DNA of 64,000 bases from Heterotrichella gracilis (taxonomy: Eukaryota; Sar; Xanthophyceae; Tribonematales; Xanthonemataceae). Positions within the stretch are counted from its first letter, which is position 1. Each line of letters starts with the position of its first letter. Under the pieces are notes generated by a model. The model was not told where the DNA came from, did not search any database, and worked only from the letters and a program-made list of their open reading frames with translations. This document shows positions 54,090 through 64,000 of this stretch, piece after piece. The translations under genes and the position numbers were made by a program. Location of the stretch: the NCBI GenBank assembly GCA_032358255.1, contig JAULBX010030263.1, positions 434,001-498,000 on the forward strand, given 5' to 3'.

Positions 54090-56676
54090 TCGGCCAGCCA
54101 CCGCACCCAGCCCCCGAGCAAGGTACACCCAGAGCCAATCAGCGACCACAATACGCGCTGCAGATCAATCCCAGCTTGCGCATAGACACACAACCTGGTA
54201 AGGATATACGCCATGCACCTTGGCGGCAGGCATGCAACATGCGATCATCTACCCCCCCCTCCACATCTGCCAGTGTTGTTGGGGGCGCATGTATGCATGC
54301 GGGGTGGCGCAAGCACATCATTGATAGGTGGTGGCACTCTGGGCCAGGGCCCTGTGGCGCACAGCGGGGCACAACTCTGCTCTCTCACACCCACATGCAT
54401 CCACATTGTTTAGCCCCCCGCACCTCCCCACACACATGCGCCCACTCACCACCCCTCCTCCCTCTGTAGGTAATCCCCACACCCACCTCCACCCCAGCAC
54501 CCTCCCCTAGGGGTGCCAGACATGAACCAGACACTCAACTCGTGGACCCTACAGCGAGCCAGGTCAGGCTCCAACCTCAACTCCAGCTCAACGTCAGGCT
54601 CTGACCCGGGCTCGCATCCCCCCGGCCTCACCAACTCGGACCGCACCGTCTCCTTGGAGATGTTCCACCAGGGGCTGAAGGACCACAACATGCTGTCGGT
54701 GCCATCCATACCCGACGGCTACCTGCCTGAGCCAACCACCCTGCAGCTGGAGCAGGAGCTGCTCAACTACAACAACTCCCAGGTGTGCAGAACCTGCTAG
54801 TGCCGCTAGGTGCCAGAACATGCTCGAGTGTATTGTTTATATTTGAAAATGAGTTTTTATTTTTTGCTACAAGATACAAGATTACAAGATTTTTTTGACA
54901 GTCACATTCAGGGAGCCAACCCAGGCTCACAAGACTGTTGGGGGTGCTTGAAAAAGTCACCCTGCTTACTAAATAAATTGTGAATTAATGGAGCCACATT
55001 GGCCCCACATTTACTACCAAAAAAGCTAAACAAGTTTCTTGAAATGCCATTATAGCAGCTCTGAAATGCTTCTCTAACATCGTGGTATAGTGGACATTCA
55101 AAAATAAAGTGGTGTTCATCTTCAACGTGATGTTGTCCAATCGTCTCACAATATTTGCACAACCTATGTTCATAATCAATGCGTCTCCATCTACCAGTGA
55201 GGTTTCAACCTCAAGATCATGGGCACCCATTCTAAATCTAGCTAATTCAACCCTATGGCTTTTGCACAAGTCCCAAGTCAAATATTCTGCTACGATTTAT
55301 ACCCAATTGAAGTAAAATGAGAATTAAACGTATAATATCCACGCATGTGCAAGGCTGACTGCTGCTCTAGCTGTACTGCTGAAATGCACGTAACTAGAAG
55401 CGTAGGCCTAGGCGCGGGGAAGTAAATCCACATACAAAGGCTAGGCGCTAGTAGCTAACTGAACCCACTACTCCCAGGTGGCCAACGGCATCATGTCCAC
55501 GCAAGGGCTGGGCCTTTCCCAGGAGCACCTTGCGCTGCCCATGTGCCTGCCCCCCCACCAGCAGCAGCGCAGGTACGGCATGGACGCGCGCATCAAGCAG
55601 GACATGGAGGATGCGCTGACAGCGCTCAACAACGGCCTGCTGGTGCCCTCGCAGGGGCTGGGGAAGTCCAACATGCAGGCCATGATGCAGCCACAGGTGG
55701 GGAACTAAACTCTGGAACCCCTACATGCAGCCTCGGCACCTTGCCACACCACGGCTGCATCAGATATGAATGCAGTACCCACACAGCAGCACACATTTCC
55801 CCACGACACCACTACATATCCCTCGATTGCTGCCGCATGTACATGAAATCCCCCCCCCCCTGATAGTGCCTCCACCCAGCCTCTCACCCGCTGTACGCCG
55901 CCCTCTGCCACCCACCCACAACCCCCCTCCCCTTCTTTTCAGATCATAGGATGGCTCCCTGGCAACGGCATGCAGGCCCTACCCATGGACGCACCCCTGC
56001 CCGCATCAGCCTTTGTGGCAGCGCAGCACATGCTCAACCCCCCCGAGGGCGCGGGCGTGTTCCGCAACATGAGCCTCACATCCACGCACGACTCGGGGCA
56101 CCTATACTCGAACCACAGCGGGGAGGAAGACACCGATGACCACGAGGACGACCCGGACCACCAAGGGGGTGGGGGCGGGGGTGGGAGGCGGGGCAAGCTT
56201 GATGAGCTGCGCAAGAGGCGGAGGGAGAGCGCACGCCAGTCGCGGGCACGCAAGAAGGTGTGTGTGCAAACCCTAGCCAGAACCCTAGGCTGGGTTCCTT
56301 ACGCCCTTACCGCTCTATGCCCTGCCCTGTGTGCTGCTGGCACCCAGTTACGCACCCTTTCTCAGTTGGAGACACGCATTTTGGCAGTATACCCCGACCT
56401 TGGGCACCTCCACTGGTGACACATGCAGGCACATGTGCATGCGTGTGGATCTTCGAGATTTGGCTACTCCCCTCATCTCTGACCGCCGCACCCCCTCCCC
56501 CCCCTCAGGTGTACGTCCAGAGCCTGGAGCGCCAGAACCGCCAGCTGAAGGACCTAGTGGAGCGGCTGCGGTGCGAGAACAAGGGGCTGCGCGACACGGT
56601 GGGGGCAGGAGGGGGGGGCACGCAGCCCCCACCAGTGGTGGTGCCCGCACGCAGCTCGCGCAAGGGGTCAAACTAG
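54090..56676 (+). CDS. bZIP transcription factor (first exon not found)
   Basis: Exons 54090-54197, 54511-54782, 55478-55696, 55943-56257 and 56509-56676 (TAG) join in phase to about 360 residues. The frame continues upstream, so the N-terminus is missing from the model. Before the bZIP come Pro/Gln and Ser-rich parts, an acidic/Gly hinge (GEEDTDDHEDDPDHQ) and then the basic region ELRKRRRESARQSRARKK. The leucine zipper follows with VYVQSLERQNRQLKDLVERL; its heptad leucines are L in QSLE, L in RQLK, L in ERL and L in KGLRD. An intron falls exactly between basic region and zipper. The usual invariant Asn of the basic region is replaced by Arg. It is expected to be a nuclear, dimeric DNA-binding factor of unknown targets. 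Confidence 0.9.
54854..55313 (-). mobile_element. 5'-truncated LINE (non-LTR retrotransposon) 3' end
   Basis: On the minus strand it reads ELARFRMGAHDLEVET, then RWRRIDYEHRLCKYCETIG, then HHVEDEHHFIFECPLYHDV. This is the C-terminal zinc-binding end of a LINE reverse transcriptase protein (CX2C, H, C). One frameshift separates the first two parts. The 3' end carries a tail of ATCTTGTA-type repeats and A-rich sequence. An 8-base target-site duplication AAAATGAG flanks it at 54846-54853 and 55314-55321. It lies in antisense orientation in a bZIP intron. About 460 bases remain. Confidence 0.85.
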
Positions 56677-58331
56677 TGCGCACCCAGGGGAGTCAGGGGG
56701 GCAGTGCTGCCCCGGCGGATAAAGGTGGTTGTGGGGGGGAATGTGTGAAGGTCATGGCAGTGGAGAGGAGCCATTGTTTTCAACGAATGCCGCACCATTC
56801 AACGCAACGGGTTTCTGGGCGGGGGAAGGGGGAGGGCAGAATAAGATAATCCAGCGAACTTCCAGCCCTTTCCAGGATATGCATGCCAGTAGCCGTTGCT
56901 GTATTTGAAGCGTTCACCACTTAGAATTATTCTTACCTAAGCTGAATTGACCCGTGCAAGGCCAGTTTTTTTTTTTTGCTTGATCACTTGACATGCTTCT
57001 GTCCCTCTTGCCGACCCAAGGCAAGCCAATAAAGTACGATAGAACAGCGCGCACCCCCTGGTTTTCAAGGGGAGATGCACCCAATATTAAGCAAACACGT
57101 AACATCATTACTCCCGCCCGCTGCCGTAGTTCCTCGACTCGAGTCCCCGCCATTAGGTTTGCTGTGTGAGTTTCAAATGTTAACTGTCGAGTGGTACGTG
57201 TGTTTCCTGAGAGTGCACAGCATCTACTTATGCCAGTTGCCTCACAGCTAGTTTCCCATGGCCATTTTCCATTGTGGCAGTGCCAGGCCATTTGCATGTG
57301 GTGCTGTCGATGCATCACTTGAGGTTGGCTATTTGTGCCTAGGATTCATGAAGGCTTGCAAGGCTCGTTACGCCAGTGGCACCCCAGGCCACCCCAACCA
57401 TTTTGGGCCGATTGGCACATTGAGTGGAACTGTCTCAGCACTGCAGATTAGGCAAGACTTGGCGCATGCAAGGATGCGCACACGTAGTGCTGCGCGCGCT
57501 TTTACCCATTTGCCTGCATGGCATTGTTGCTGAAAACCGCACCACGTGCTATGTGTGCGAGTTTGCTTAGAACTGCTGGCATCATGCATGATGCCAAACG
57601 TTTTCTTACACGCTAGCGTGGCATTCAGGGTATACCGTCATTGGGTTGGCGACATTTCACAATGTTGTTGGCAGTCCCTGCAAGTGCTTTTTATTTAGGG
57701 CCACGCTCAAATTTGATAGCTTGTCAACTTTCCGTGGACTTGTTATGTGTACACATGCATGCATGTGCATCATGCGTGCCGGCCAGAATCCATTTGCTTT
57801 CTACGTGCGCAATCATTATGTTTGATTTGCAAGGAGAGGCCCCCCTTGGGTTGGTGCATGAAGCGCAAGTCCGTTTAATGAGTTTTCAAGCTTGCCATAC
57901 TTAAGTTGCAGACCTTCAGATGTATTACGGTATACATTCAATTATCGTAGCAAAAAAGCTATCATAGCAAAAAACTGTCTCGAGTAACTCTTCTCTCAAC
58001 TGTTGGGATACTGTAACTTACATTTGGATTGTCAATGAATCATGTGTCATACACAGTGAAACACATGTATTGCAATAACTGGCAAATTGGCAATGAAATA
58101 TTGTGCCATAATACCAGTGCTAACTGGTCTAACATCCGGTCAGTGAATCATAACTTCTTAAAGATGCATTCAGGAATAATATTGATATTATCCACTGGGC
58201 CAGGCAATATGCAGGCCATTGAAAGGTTGCAACACATTGTGTGTCTCAAGCGCTTTCTTGCACCTTGTGTTGTGGTCGTAGGTGATCCTTTCGTGCAGGG
58301 TTTAGGGTTTCCTGCCAGCTCGGCACTGTGC
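56677..58331. other. Convergent intergenic region
   Basis: This lies between the ends of the bZIP (+) and glycosyltransferase (-) genes. It holds both 3' ends. No gene or repeat is recognised. Confidence 0.6.
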
Positions 58332-60857
58332 TCAGTTGCACCTCGTGTCATGGTCGTAGCTCAGCCAGGGCCCGTCCCACGGGCTGTCCACCATGCGCTG
58401 GTACAGCTTTGCAGTGTCCCACATCACCTGGGCGGCGGCCTCGCGGTTCTTGAAGGTGGGGGCGCGCAGGTGGAAGCTCACCTGTGGGGTATTAGAGTTG
58501 AGCTTTATAAATCCTAAAGGGCTAGGGCTCGCTTCTGGTGGGTGATTAGGTTTAAAACTTTGAAGTTCAGGAACTGGAGGTGGGGGCGCGCATGTGGAAG
58601 CTCACCTGGTGGGGAGGATTAGGGGTTTACCTTCAGGGTTGGGGTAGTTGAAAGTGGGGGCGGCAGCATGGCCATGCAGGGGGTGGGGTTTGTCGACCGG
58701 GGCATAGGGTATCTACCAGGACTCAAGATTATCCACCATGGTGTGGGGTTATGTTATTATATGAGCGTTTTCCCCCGCCGCACTTGCGACCTCAGCTGCG
58801 CCTTGCACTGCTTAGGGTTTACGGTTTAGGGTTTTCCCCGCCACACCTGCGACCTCAGCTGCGCCTTGCACTGTGTAAGGTTGAGGGTTTAGGGTTTTTC
58901 CCCAGGGTGTAGGGTTTTTCACTCCCCACCTGCGACCTCAGCTGCGCCTTGCACTGCCTGTTGCAGCAGTCGCTCTTCACGTTGCGGTACAGGCGCTCAA
59001 GCAGGGACCCACCCGCGTTCAGCCCCGGGTCAAACAGCGGGTACTCGGGATAGGCCGCAAACCTGCCAGGATAAGAAAAAAAATAAGAATAATAATAAGG
59101 AGATAATTTATCAAATAATAGTAATGTACCGGCCGCGCCCCAAAAGGACATAGATCACGCACTGGGACAGGGACAGCATCTCTGCAGAGGAGGTGACCAG
59201 AGCAATGTGCGCTCATATGCAAAAATACCGCACCTCCCGGGGTCGGTCGCCGCATACCCCGCCCACCAAATGCAGTAGGTGAGCAGGGTGTCCGACCCGG
59301 GGATCCACTCGGGGACGTGGTCTGAGGCCACGCACTCCTCCATTTTTGCAAGGGGGACTGCGCGGAAGAAGGCGGAGGAGAACACCAGCCCCGCGCCACC
59401 AAACATGATGTACTCCCAGCGGGGCTGGTGGCCATGGCCAAACTTGGTGGGGGAGTTGCAGACGGTGGGGGGGTCCTCGGGGTGGCGGTAGATGCCCCCC
59501 CGGGTGTCGTTGGCGCACAGAAGCTGGGAGGTGCAGGGGCAGCCCTCGGGGAGGTCAAACCTTGCGCCGGGAAGGTTTGGCCTGTGCGTAGCGCAGGGAG
59601 GGAAGAGGGTAGTTAGGGTCATGTGGGGCATGTGCTGACCCTAACATGGCCATGCGCGGCTGGTTTGTGAACCCTGTGGCAATGGCTCAATGGCTGTGCG
59701 ACTGCAGTGCCTGCGCTGTTGGATGAAAATGGACCCCTGCCATTGCGCTGCAGTGGTGGGTGCGTCACTCACATATGACGCAGCATGTACAGGGTTTTTT
59801 GCTCATAACCTGAAACGGGATTTAAACATCAGATATTTTAACAACGGATCTAATGTACACGCTGCAGTCCTATATATTGAAGCATGGTGCACCCTAGGCA
59901 AGGGACTCCCCAAAAACCCTCACCTGCGCGCCTTGAAGCCGCATGGCAGGCAGCGTGGCGCCGCAGGCGCCGGCCGGTTGCGCTCATCCGAGTAGTACGG
60001 GTGGTCAAACCACAGGTGGTCGGTGAGCACGTAGGGCACCTTGGGGTCAAGAAATCTGGTCATGTGGGCCACCCCCTCCAGGAAGAACATGGTGTCATCG
60101 TCGCCAAAAAGGAGCCAATCAAAGGGCGTGTTGGTGTTGGTGAAGTGCTGCGCGGCGTAGAAGGGGGCGAGGGCCAGCTTGGCTTTCCATGTGTGCGGGG
60201 GGGCCTCGGTGTAGAGCTGCCAGGTCTCGCCTTGGCGCTCGGGGACTGGGGATGATCAGCAGGGGGAAAGGGGGTGTTGGTGGGGGATGAGAAAAGGGTA
60301 TTGAGGGTTCGGGGTTGAGGACACAGGGTTCTGAAGATAGGGTGTCCGGAGGTGATACCAGGAGAAGTGAGGCGGTGGGTCACGGGGGGTAGGGACATGG
60401 GGGAGTGGCAGGCAGGGAGGCTGGCATGAGCGTATGCCCACAGTGCAAAATGCAAAGTGCGTATACTCTTCAGTAGCACCAGTGCAGGATTTCCGCAGAA
60501 TACCAGCGCATGGTTTCAATCAGGCACTAGGGTAGGGTTTAGGTCACAGGGTTTTGATAGGGTTTCATTAGGTATGAGCATAGCTGTACCTGGCCGCGCC
60601 TGCCTGTCCTGCACGATGGTGGCGTTTGCGCACAGTATGAATGTGGGCACGCCCCGCCGCCAGCTGGCACCCGCATCAGCAAACAGCGGCTCATCCATGC
60701 CTGTGGCGGTGACCACCTTGAGGCCGCCAGGGGGGGGCAGGGCGATGTGGAAGGAGGGGGGGGAGCACTGGACCACCCACAGGGGGAGAAGGATGGATAG
60801 CAGGAGGAGGAGGAAGGGGGCCTGTGAGGGTTGGAGGGGGTGGAAGGGGGGTGCCAT
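58332..60857 (-). CDS. Fringe/GT31-like glycosyltransferase
   Basis: Exons 60857-60590, 60245-59924, 59581-59234, 59062-58930 and 58481-58332 (TGA) join in phase to 406 residues. It is a type II Golgi protein by layout: a short cytoplasmic end, then a signal anchor (FLLLLLSILLPLWVVQC, about residues 15-31) and a lumenal catalytic part. FDWLLFGDDDTMFF supplies the metal-binding DxD (Asp 138-140), followed by the YYSDERNRP segment. EYIMFGGAGLVFSS (about 254-266) matches the GGAG motif of Fringe and plant DUF604 proteins. The C-terminal part has a Cys-rich CCNRQCKAQ and ends YDHDTRCN. The donor sugar and acceptor are not known. Family level is GT31-like, from motifs only. Confidence 0.82.
58560..58680 (-). 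repeat. Copies of the 5' edge of the glycosyltransferase last exon
   Basis: Plus-strand GGTGGGGGCGCGCA, then TGGAAGCTCACCTG repeats at about 58575-58606 what the exon has at 58456-58486. A part copy (GTGGGGGCGGCA) is at about 58655-58667. TAGGGTTTA is nearby. Confidence 0.75.
58785..58929 (-). repeat. Two copies of the 3' edge of glycosyltransferase exon 4 with TTTAGGG-like junctions
   Basis: Plus-strand TGCGACCTCAGCTGCGCCTT, the end of exon 59062-58930 with its donor, recurs at about 58847-58866 and 58785-58806. Junctions hold TTAGGGTTTACGGTTTAGGG and GGTTTAGGGTTTTT. Confidence 0.9.
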
Positions 60858-63800
60858 GGCGGGCTGCCGGGGGGTGACTTGGACTGGGGTTGGCTCTTGA
60901 AACACCCTAGGTTAGGGTTTTGCTGCCGCGGGGTGTTTCAGCACGCCACCATCTGCTGCCTTGAGTTAGAGCTAGGTGCAGCAGATGGCAGCAGAGCAGC
61001 CAATGCCCTCCGCAATGCGCCTGGCTCCTAGGCCTGCCCTCTCCGCCATCTTGGAAGCCGCTTGGTCGTGTGGGCGTCTTGGGCTAAGTGTGTGTGCGCC
61101 GCATACTATGCTGGCCGCGCGCAAGCACGCGGATACATATGGTGCCTGATACCCCAGGAAGTAAGCCAATGTAAGTGCGCTGGGAGGCTGGGAGCCGGTT
61201 TGGCAACTCCACCCTGCGGGTAGGGGAGGTCATGCTTGTCAGGAGCGTGCGCACGGTGGTTGGTGCGGCTCTTAGGATGGACTGACACCTACAGCTACAC
61301 TACTACATACATCGCCAGGCTATGCGGTTCTCCTACTACTTTATAGTGGATAGTCTACGAGTCTTTTCAGTCCTAAAAAGCAGGCACTGTGCAGTGGGTT
61401 CCAAGGGTGTAAATATGAATTTTGGACGTGGCATGTAGTCCCCAAGAGACAAAATTGCGCGTTTTAATACGTTTCTGTTTTGATAAAAAGCCTGGGCAGC
61501 ACTATAGCGCAACGCTTCCGCAGCGCCATACATATGGCATGCACCAAAACTGCATATATGCATGCATGCATGCATCGCACCTACACTCCGATGTTGCCCA
61601 CAGCGACTCTCACTCGCTCACATATATGCCACCAGGCCAAAGGTTCATATGTGTGTAAGCGGTTGTGACGCAGATCACCCTAGCAGAGGGTGCGCTTTAG
61701 GGTCCACAGCTGGTTCCGCCCAGATCTGGTGCGTCCAACGCAGCTAAATGCCAGAAGCTGCGGGTGTAGGTGCAATGAGCTTAGCTTGCAGGTTATGTGG
61801 GTGTAGAGAGGCTGCAGAGCCTGCTGCACTGCTGTTTTTCAGGTGCGCTGGAAGTTGGAGGTGGGTGACAAATGTAGGATAGGAAAGCGGGGTGGAAGTT
61901 GGCCCTGTCACAGGGCCTGTGCCCACAGCACTTTGATGGACCGTCAAAACGAGCCAAACTCGCCCTGACGTACCTTTAATGCCATACTTGACCCCTCACT
62001 AAACAACTGATACGGTGTGCGAGTCGCAGCACCCAATTCACTTGGCTGATACCTATTCAAGTACGGCACTACATCACCAGAAGTACAAGACTGTGATTGC
62101 ACCCACCACTGCCCTTTTTCGCGTGCCGTAGCACCCCGCACAGCCGCTCCCTCGAGTTACATAAGGCTGTGCCTGCTTCGAACCGCGCAGGTTGCCGATT
62201 CGTTCCGCCCCCACCCGCGCCCACCCTGCCTCCCACATCACAACCAGAGGGCACTGCCCACTGGCGGCGGCACGCATCATCACGCCCGCCCCCGCCTCCA
62301 CAGCCGCACCTCGCAATACCTCACTTGGTGCTTTCTAGCGTCACTGCTAGAAGGCGCTGGAAGCGAACCACTGCACCGCTATAGGAGGTGAGGCCGCTGG
62401 TGCATTGCTGTGTAGTGCCCTCCGTGTGGATTGGTTGCCTCCTATACCAACTTGTGCTGCTTCCACCAACCAGTTTTGCTTTTTGATAGCAATTGCGAAT
62501 AAAATTCCCTGTATCTAACAAGCGTAGGTAGTGACCCATTCCATTGTGCATCAACCATATGCATGCATACCCACACAACCTAGGTACTACGTCCTAGCCA
62601 CCCTAGCTTACACCCCAGAGTTGGTTGCCAGGGAGTAGTACCCCTTGGCCACCCGACAAACACTATTCGCCCGCACAAGAACTGCATACCCAGAACCTAG
62701 GCCACACACATGTGATGGCCCTTTTCTGGGCATCATCGTTGCTCACCCCCTTAAAACCCTTGCCCTGCCACGCGCCTGGCCGTTGATGACCTAACCGTTA
62801 CCACACTGAAGCCCTAGGGCATCACCTGAGCGACAACCTTTCACAGTTTCTGAGGCCAGGCGCGCCGCCGCACCAGCAAACCTGCACACACGCCACAGTG
62901 CACTGCCCACATGTGTACTCACCGTTGCACCTTGCACTGGCGAAGGCCATATGCAGCTATTTATTCACATCCTACCTCGCCCTGCTGGTTTGTGATGCTA
63001 CCCATTGTTACACACGCTGAGTGCGGCGTACGCCGCACTGTAATGAGGACAACTAGCGGATTTCTCTGAAACCTCGAGGCTTGCACCTGCACCACCACCA
63101 CCCCTTCCACCCTTCCACCCGGCACCACACCCTGCCACTCTCATCTGCATGCATGTGCACCAACGCCCACACCATCACTTGGTTCAGCTTATCAGCGTAG
63201 TCACTGTCAGGCATTGCAATAGTAACGCGAGGTAGGTAGCCACACTTGCATGTTTTGCAACTCAGAACATTCTGGTTTCTTTGTCCCCCCCTGGTTTGTG
63301 ATGCTACCCATTGTTACACACGCTGAGTGCGGCAACAGCCGCACTGTAATGAGGACAACTAGCGGATTTCTCTGAAACCTCACGGGGGGTTGCCAACATG
63401 TACCCTTCCGTGCCTTTGATATGCATTCCTTGCACAGCACGTCCCGGTAGAGTGGCTAGAGTATCTCATCAGTACACAGGGTTTTGCATGGTGGCGGTGT
63501 GCCTGAGGTGGTGATGCTCAAAAAGCATAGTTCAATTGAAACCGCAGCAACGCTGCTATGAAACCAACCTTCGTTTTTTCCTGAACCTCAGCGCCCCGCG
63601 CCACCCCATTTGCCACCCATGCTTTGACAGCCTAGGATCACCCTTTTTTGTTTAATTTAGAGTCAAGGTTTCTAGCGGGTCCATACCCTTGGCCTATGAT
63701 GATAAACAAATAGACAAGCATATATCTGACTGGGTGCCTGCACCCCTGAAGATTCTACTTATTGAGGCCTTGCGGAACCCTCTAGGCACCCTCTAAAACA

Positions 63801-64000
63801 CTTCTGAACCACCCATCCCATCCTGTCCATGCAGAGCGCGCTCATGTAGCAGCTGACCTGTTCCTTGTCCGATCCCATGCAGGCACCGACCCCTGTCCCC
63901 GTTGGTCCCCCACCCCACCTCCACGACACTTCACCTGACCAGGACAGCCATGGCAGCGCCCTAACCACCCACCCACCAGGCCAAACCACCGCCCGCCATG
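60858..64000. other. Region upstream of the glycosyltransferase gene, no recognised gene
   Basis: It should contain the glycosyltransferase promoter. It holds a CATG-rich stretch near 61556-61576 and a 91-base direct repeat. A possible plus-strand exon of a gene running off the window starts after CATGCAG at about 63882 (reading PTPVPVGPPP), but it has no family resemblance. Confidence 0.5.
62985..63381. repeat. Pair of 91-base direct repeats with an internal hairpin
   Basis: 62985-63075 and 63291-63381 are identical except inside a hairpin loop: the stem GTGCGGC/GCCGCAC is kept while the four loop bases are GTAC in one and AACA in the other. Copies are 306 bases apart. Confidence 0.93.

Noticed and set aside
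63882-64000. First exon of a gene running off the right end
   Set aside because: A plausible acceptor and Pro-rich frame only; too short and featureless to support a call.

Overview
The window is nuclear DNA of an intron-rich green alga (Chlorophyta in the broad sense). Eight multi-exon genes can be modelled. Their introns start GTGAGG, GTGGGG or GTAAG-like and end CAG. Families include a double-AP2 (AINTEGUMENTA-like) regulator, a bZIP factor, a plant-type class 3 lipase and a presumably organelle-targeted alanyl-tRNA synthetase. Telomere-like CCCTAAA/TTTAGGG tracts, the plant-type repeat, are scattered through introns in both orientations. This argues against Chlamydomonas, which uses TTTTAGGG. 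The species cannot be named from the sequence.

Layout: (1) 277-2606 (+), the 3' part of a pentameric ligand-gated ion channel gene that begins off the window. (2) 5313-15143 (-), a complete 11-exon double-AP2 transcription factor. (3) 17951-27405 (-), an 18-exon lipase with about eight membrane spans in front of the lipase domain. (4) 29129-30324 (-), a weak three-exon model of unknown function. (5) About 32247-33816 (-), a decayed coding region lying between two related copies of the alanyl-tRNA synthetase 3' end. (6) 34117-43672 (-), alanyl-tRNA synthetase, 19 exons, 982 residues. (7) 45506-50336 (+), a secreted protein resembling the plant root-cap family, divergent from gene 6. (8) 54090-56676 (+), a bZIP factor whose first exon is unresolved, with a truncated LINE in one intron. 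(9) 58332-60857 (-), a Fringe/GT31-like glycosyltransferase. The rest is intergenic sequence with hairpins and repeats.

Exon joins for these models were chosen by splice motifs and checked by reading phase. Phases agree throughout genes 2, 3, 6, 7 and 9, across every modelled exon of gene 1, and from exon 1 of gene 8 onward. The genes belong to unrelated pathways and do not form a cluster.

The outstanding feature is genome-structural. In genes 1, 2, 3, 6, 7 and 9 the edge of an exon, with its splice donor or acceptor and a short piece of intron, has been copied two to four times side by side. Many of these junctions carry TTTAGGG-like sequence. The same process seems to have touched at least fifteen exon edges in 60 kb, and in one gene telomere-like sequence lies inside a coding exon.
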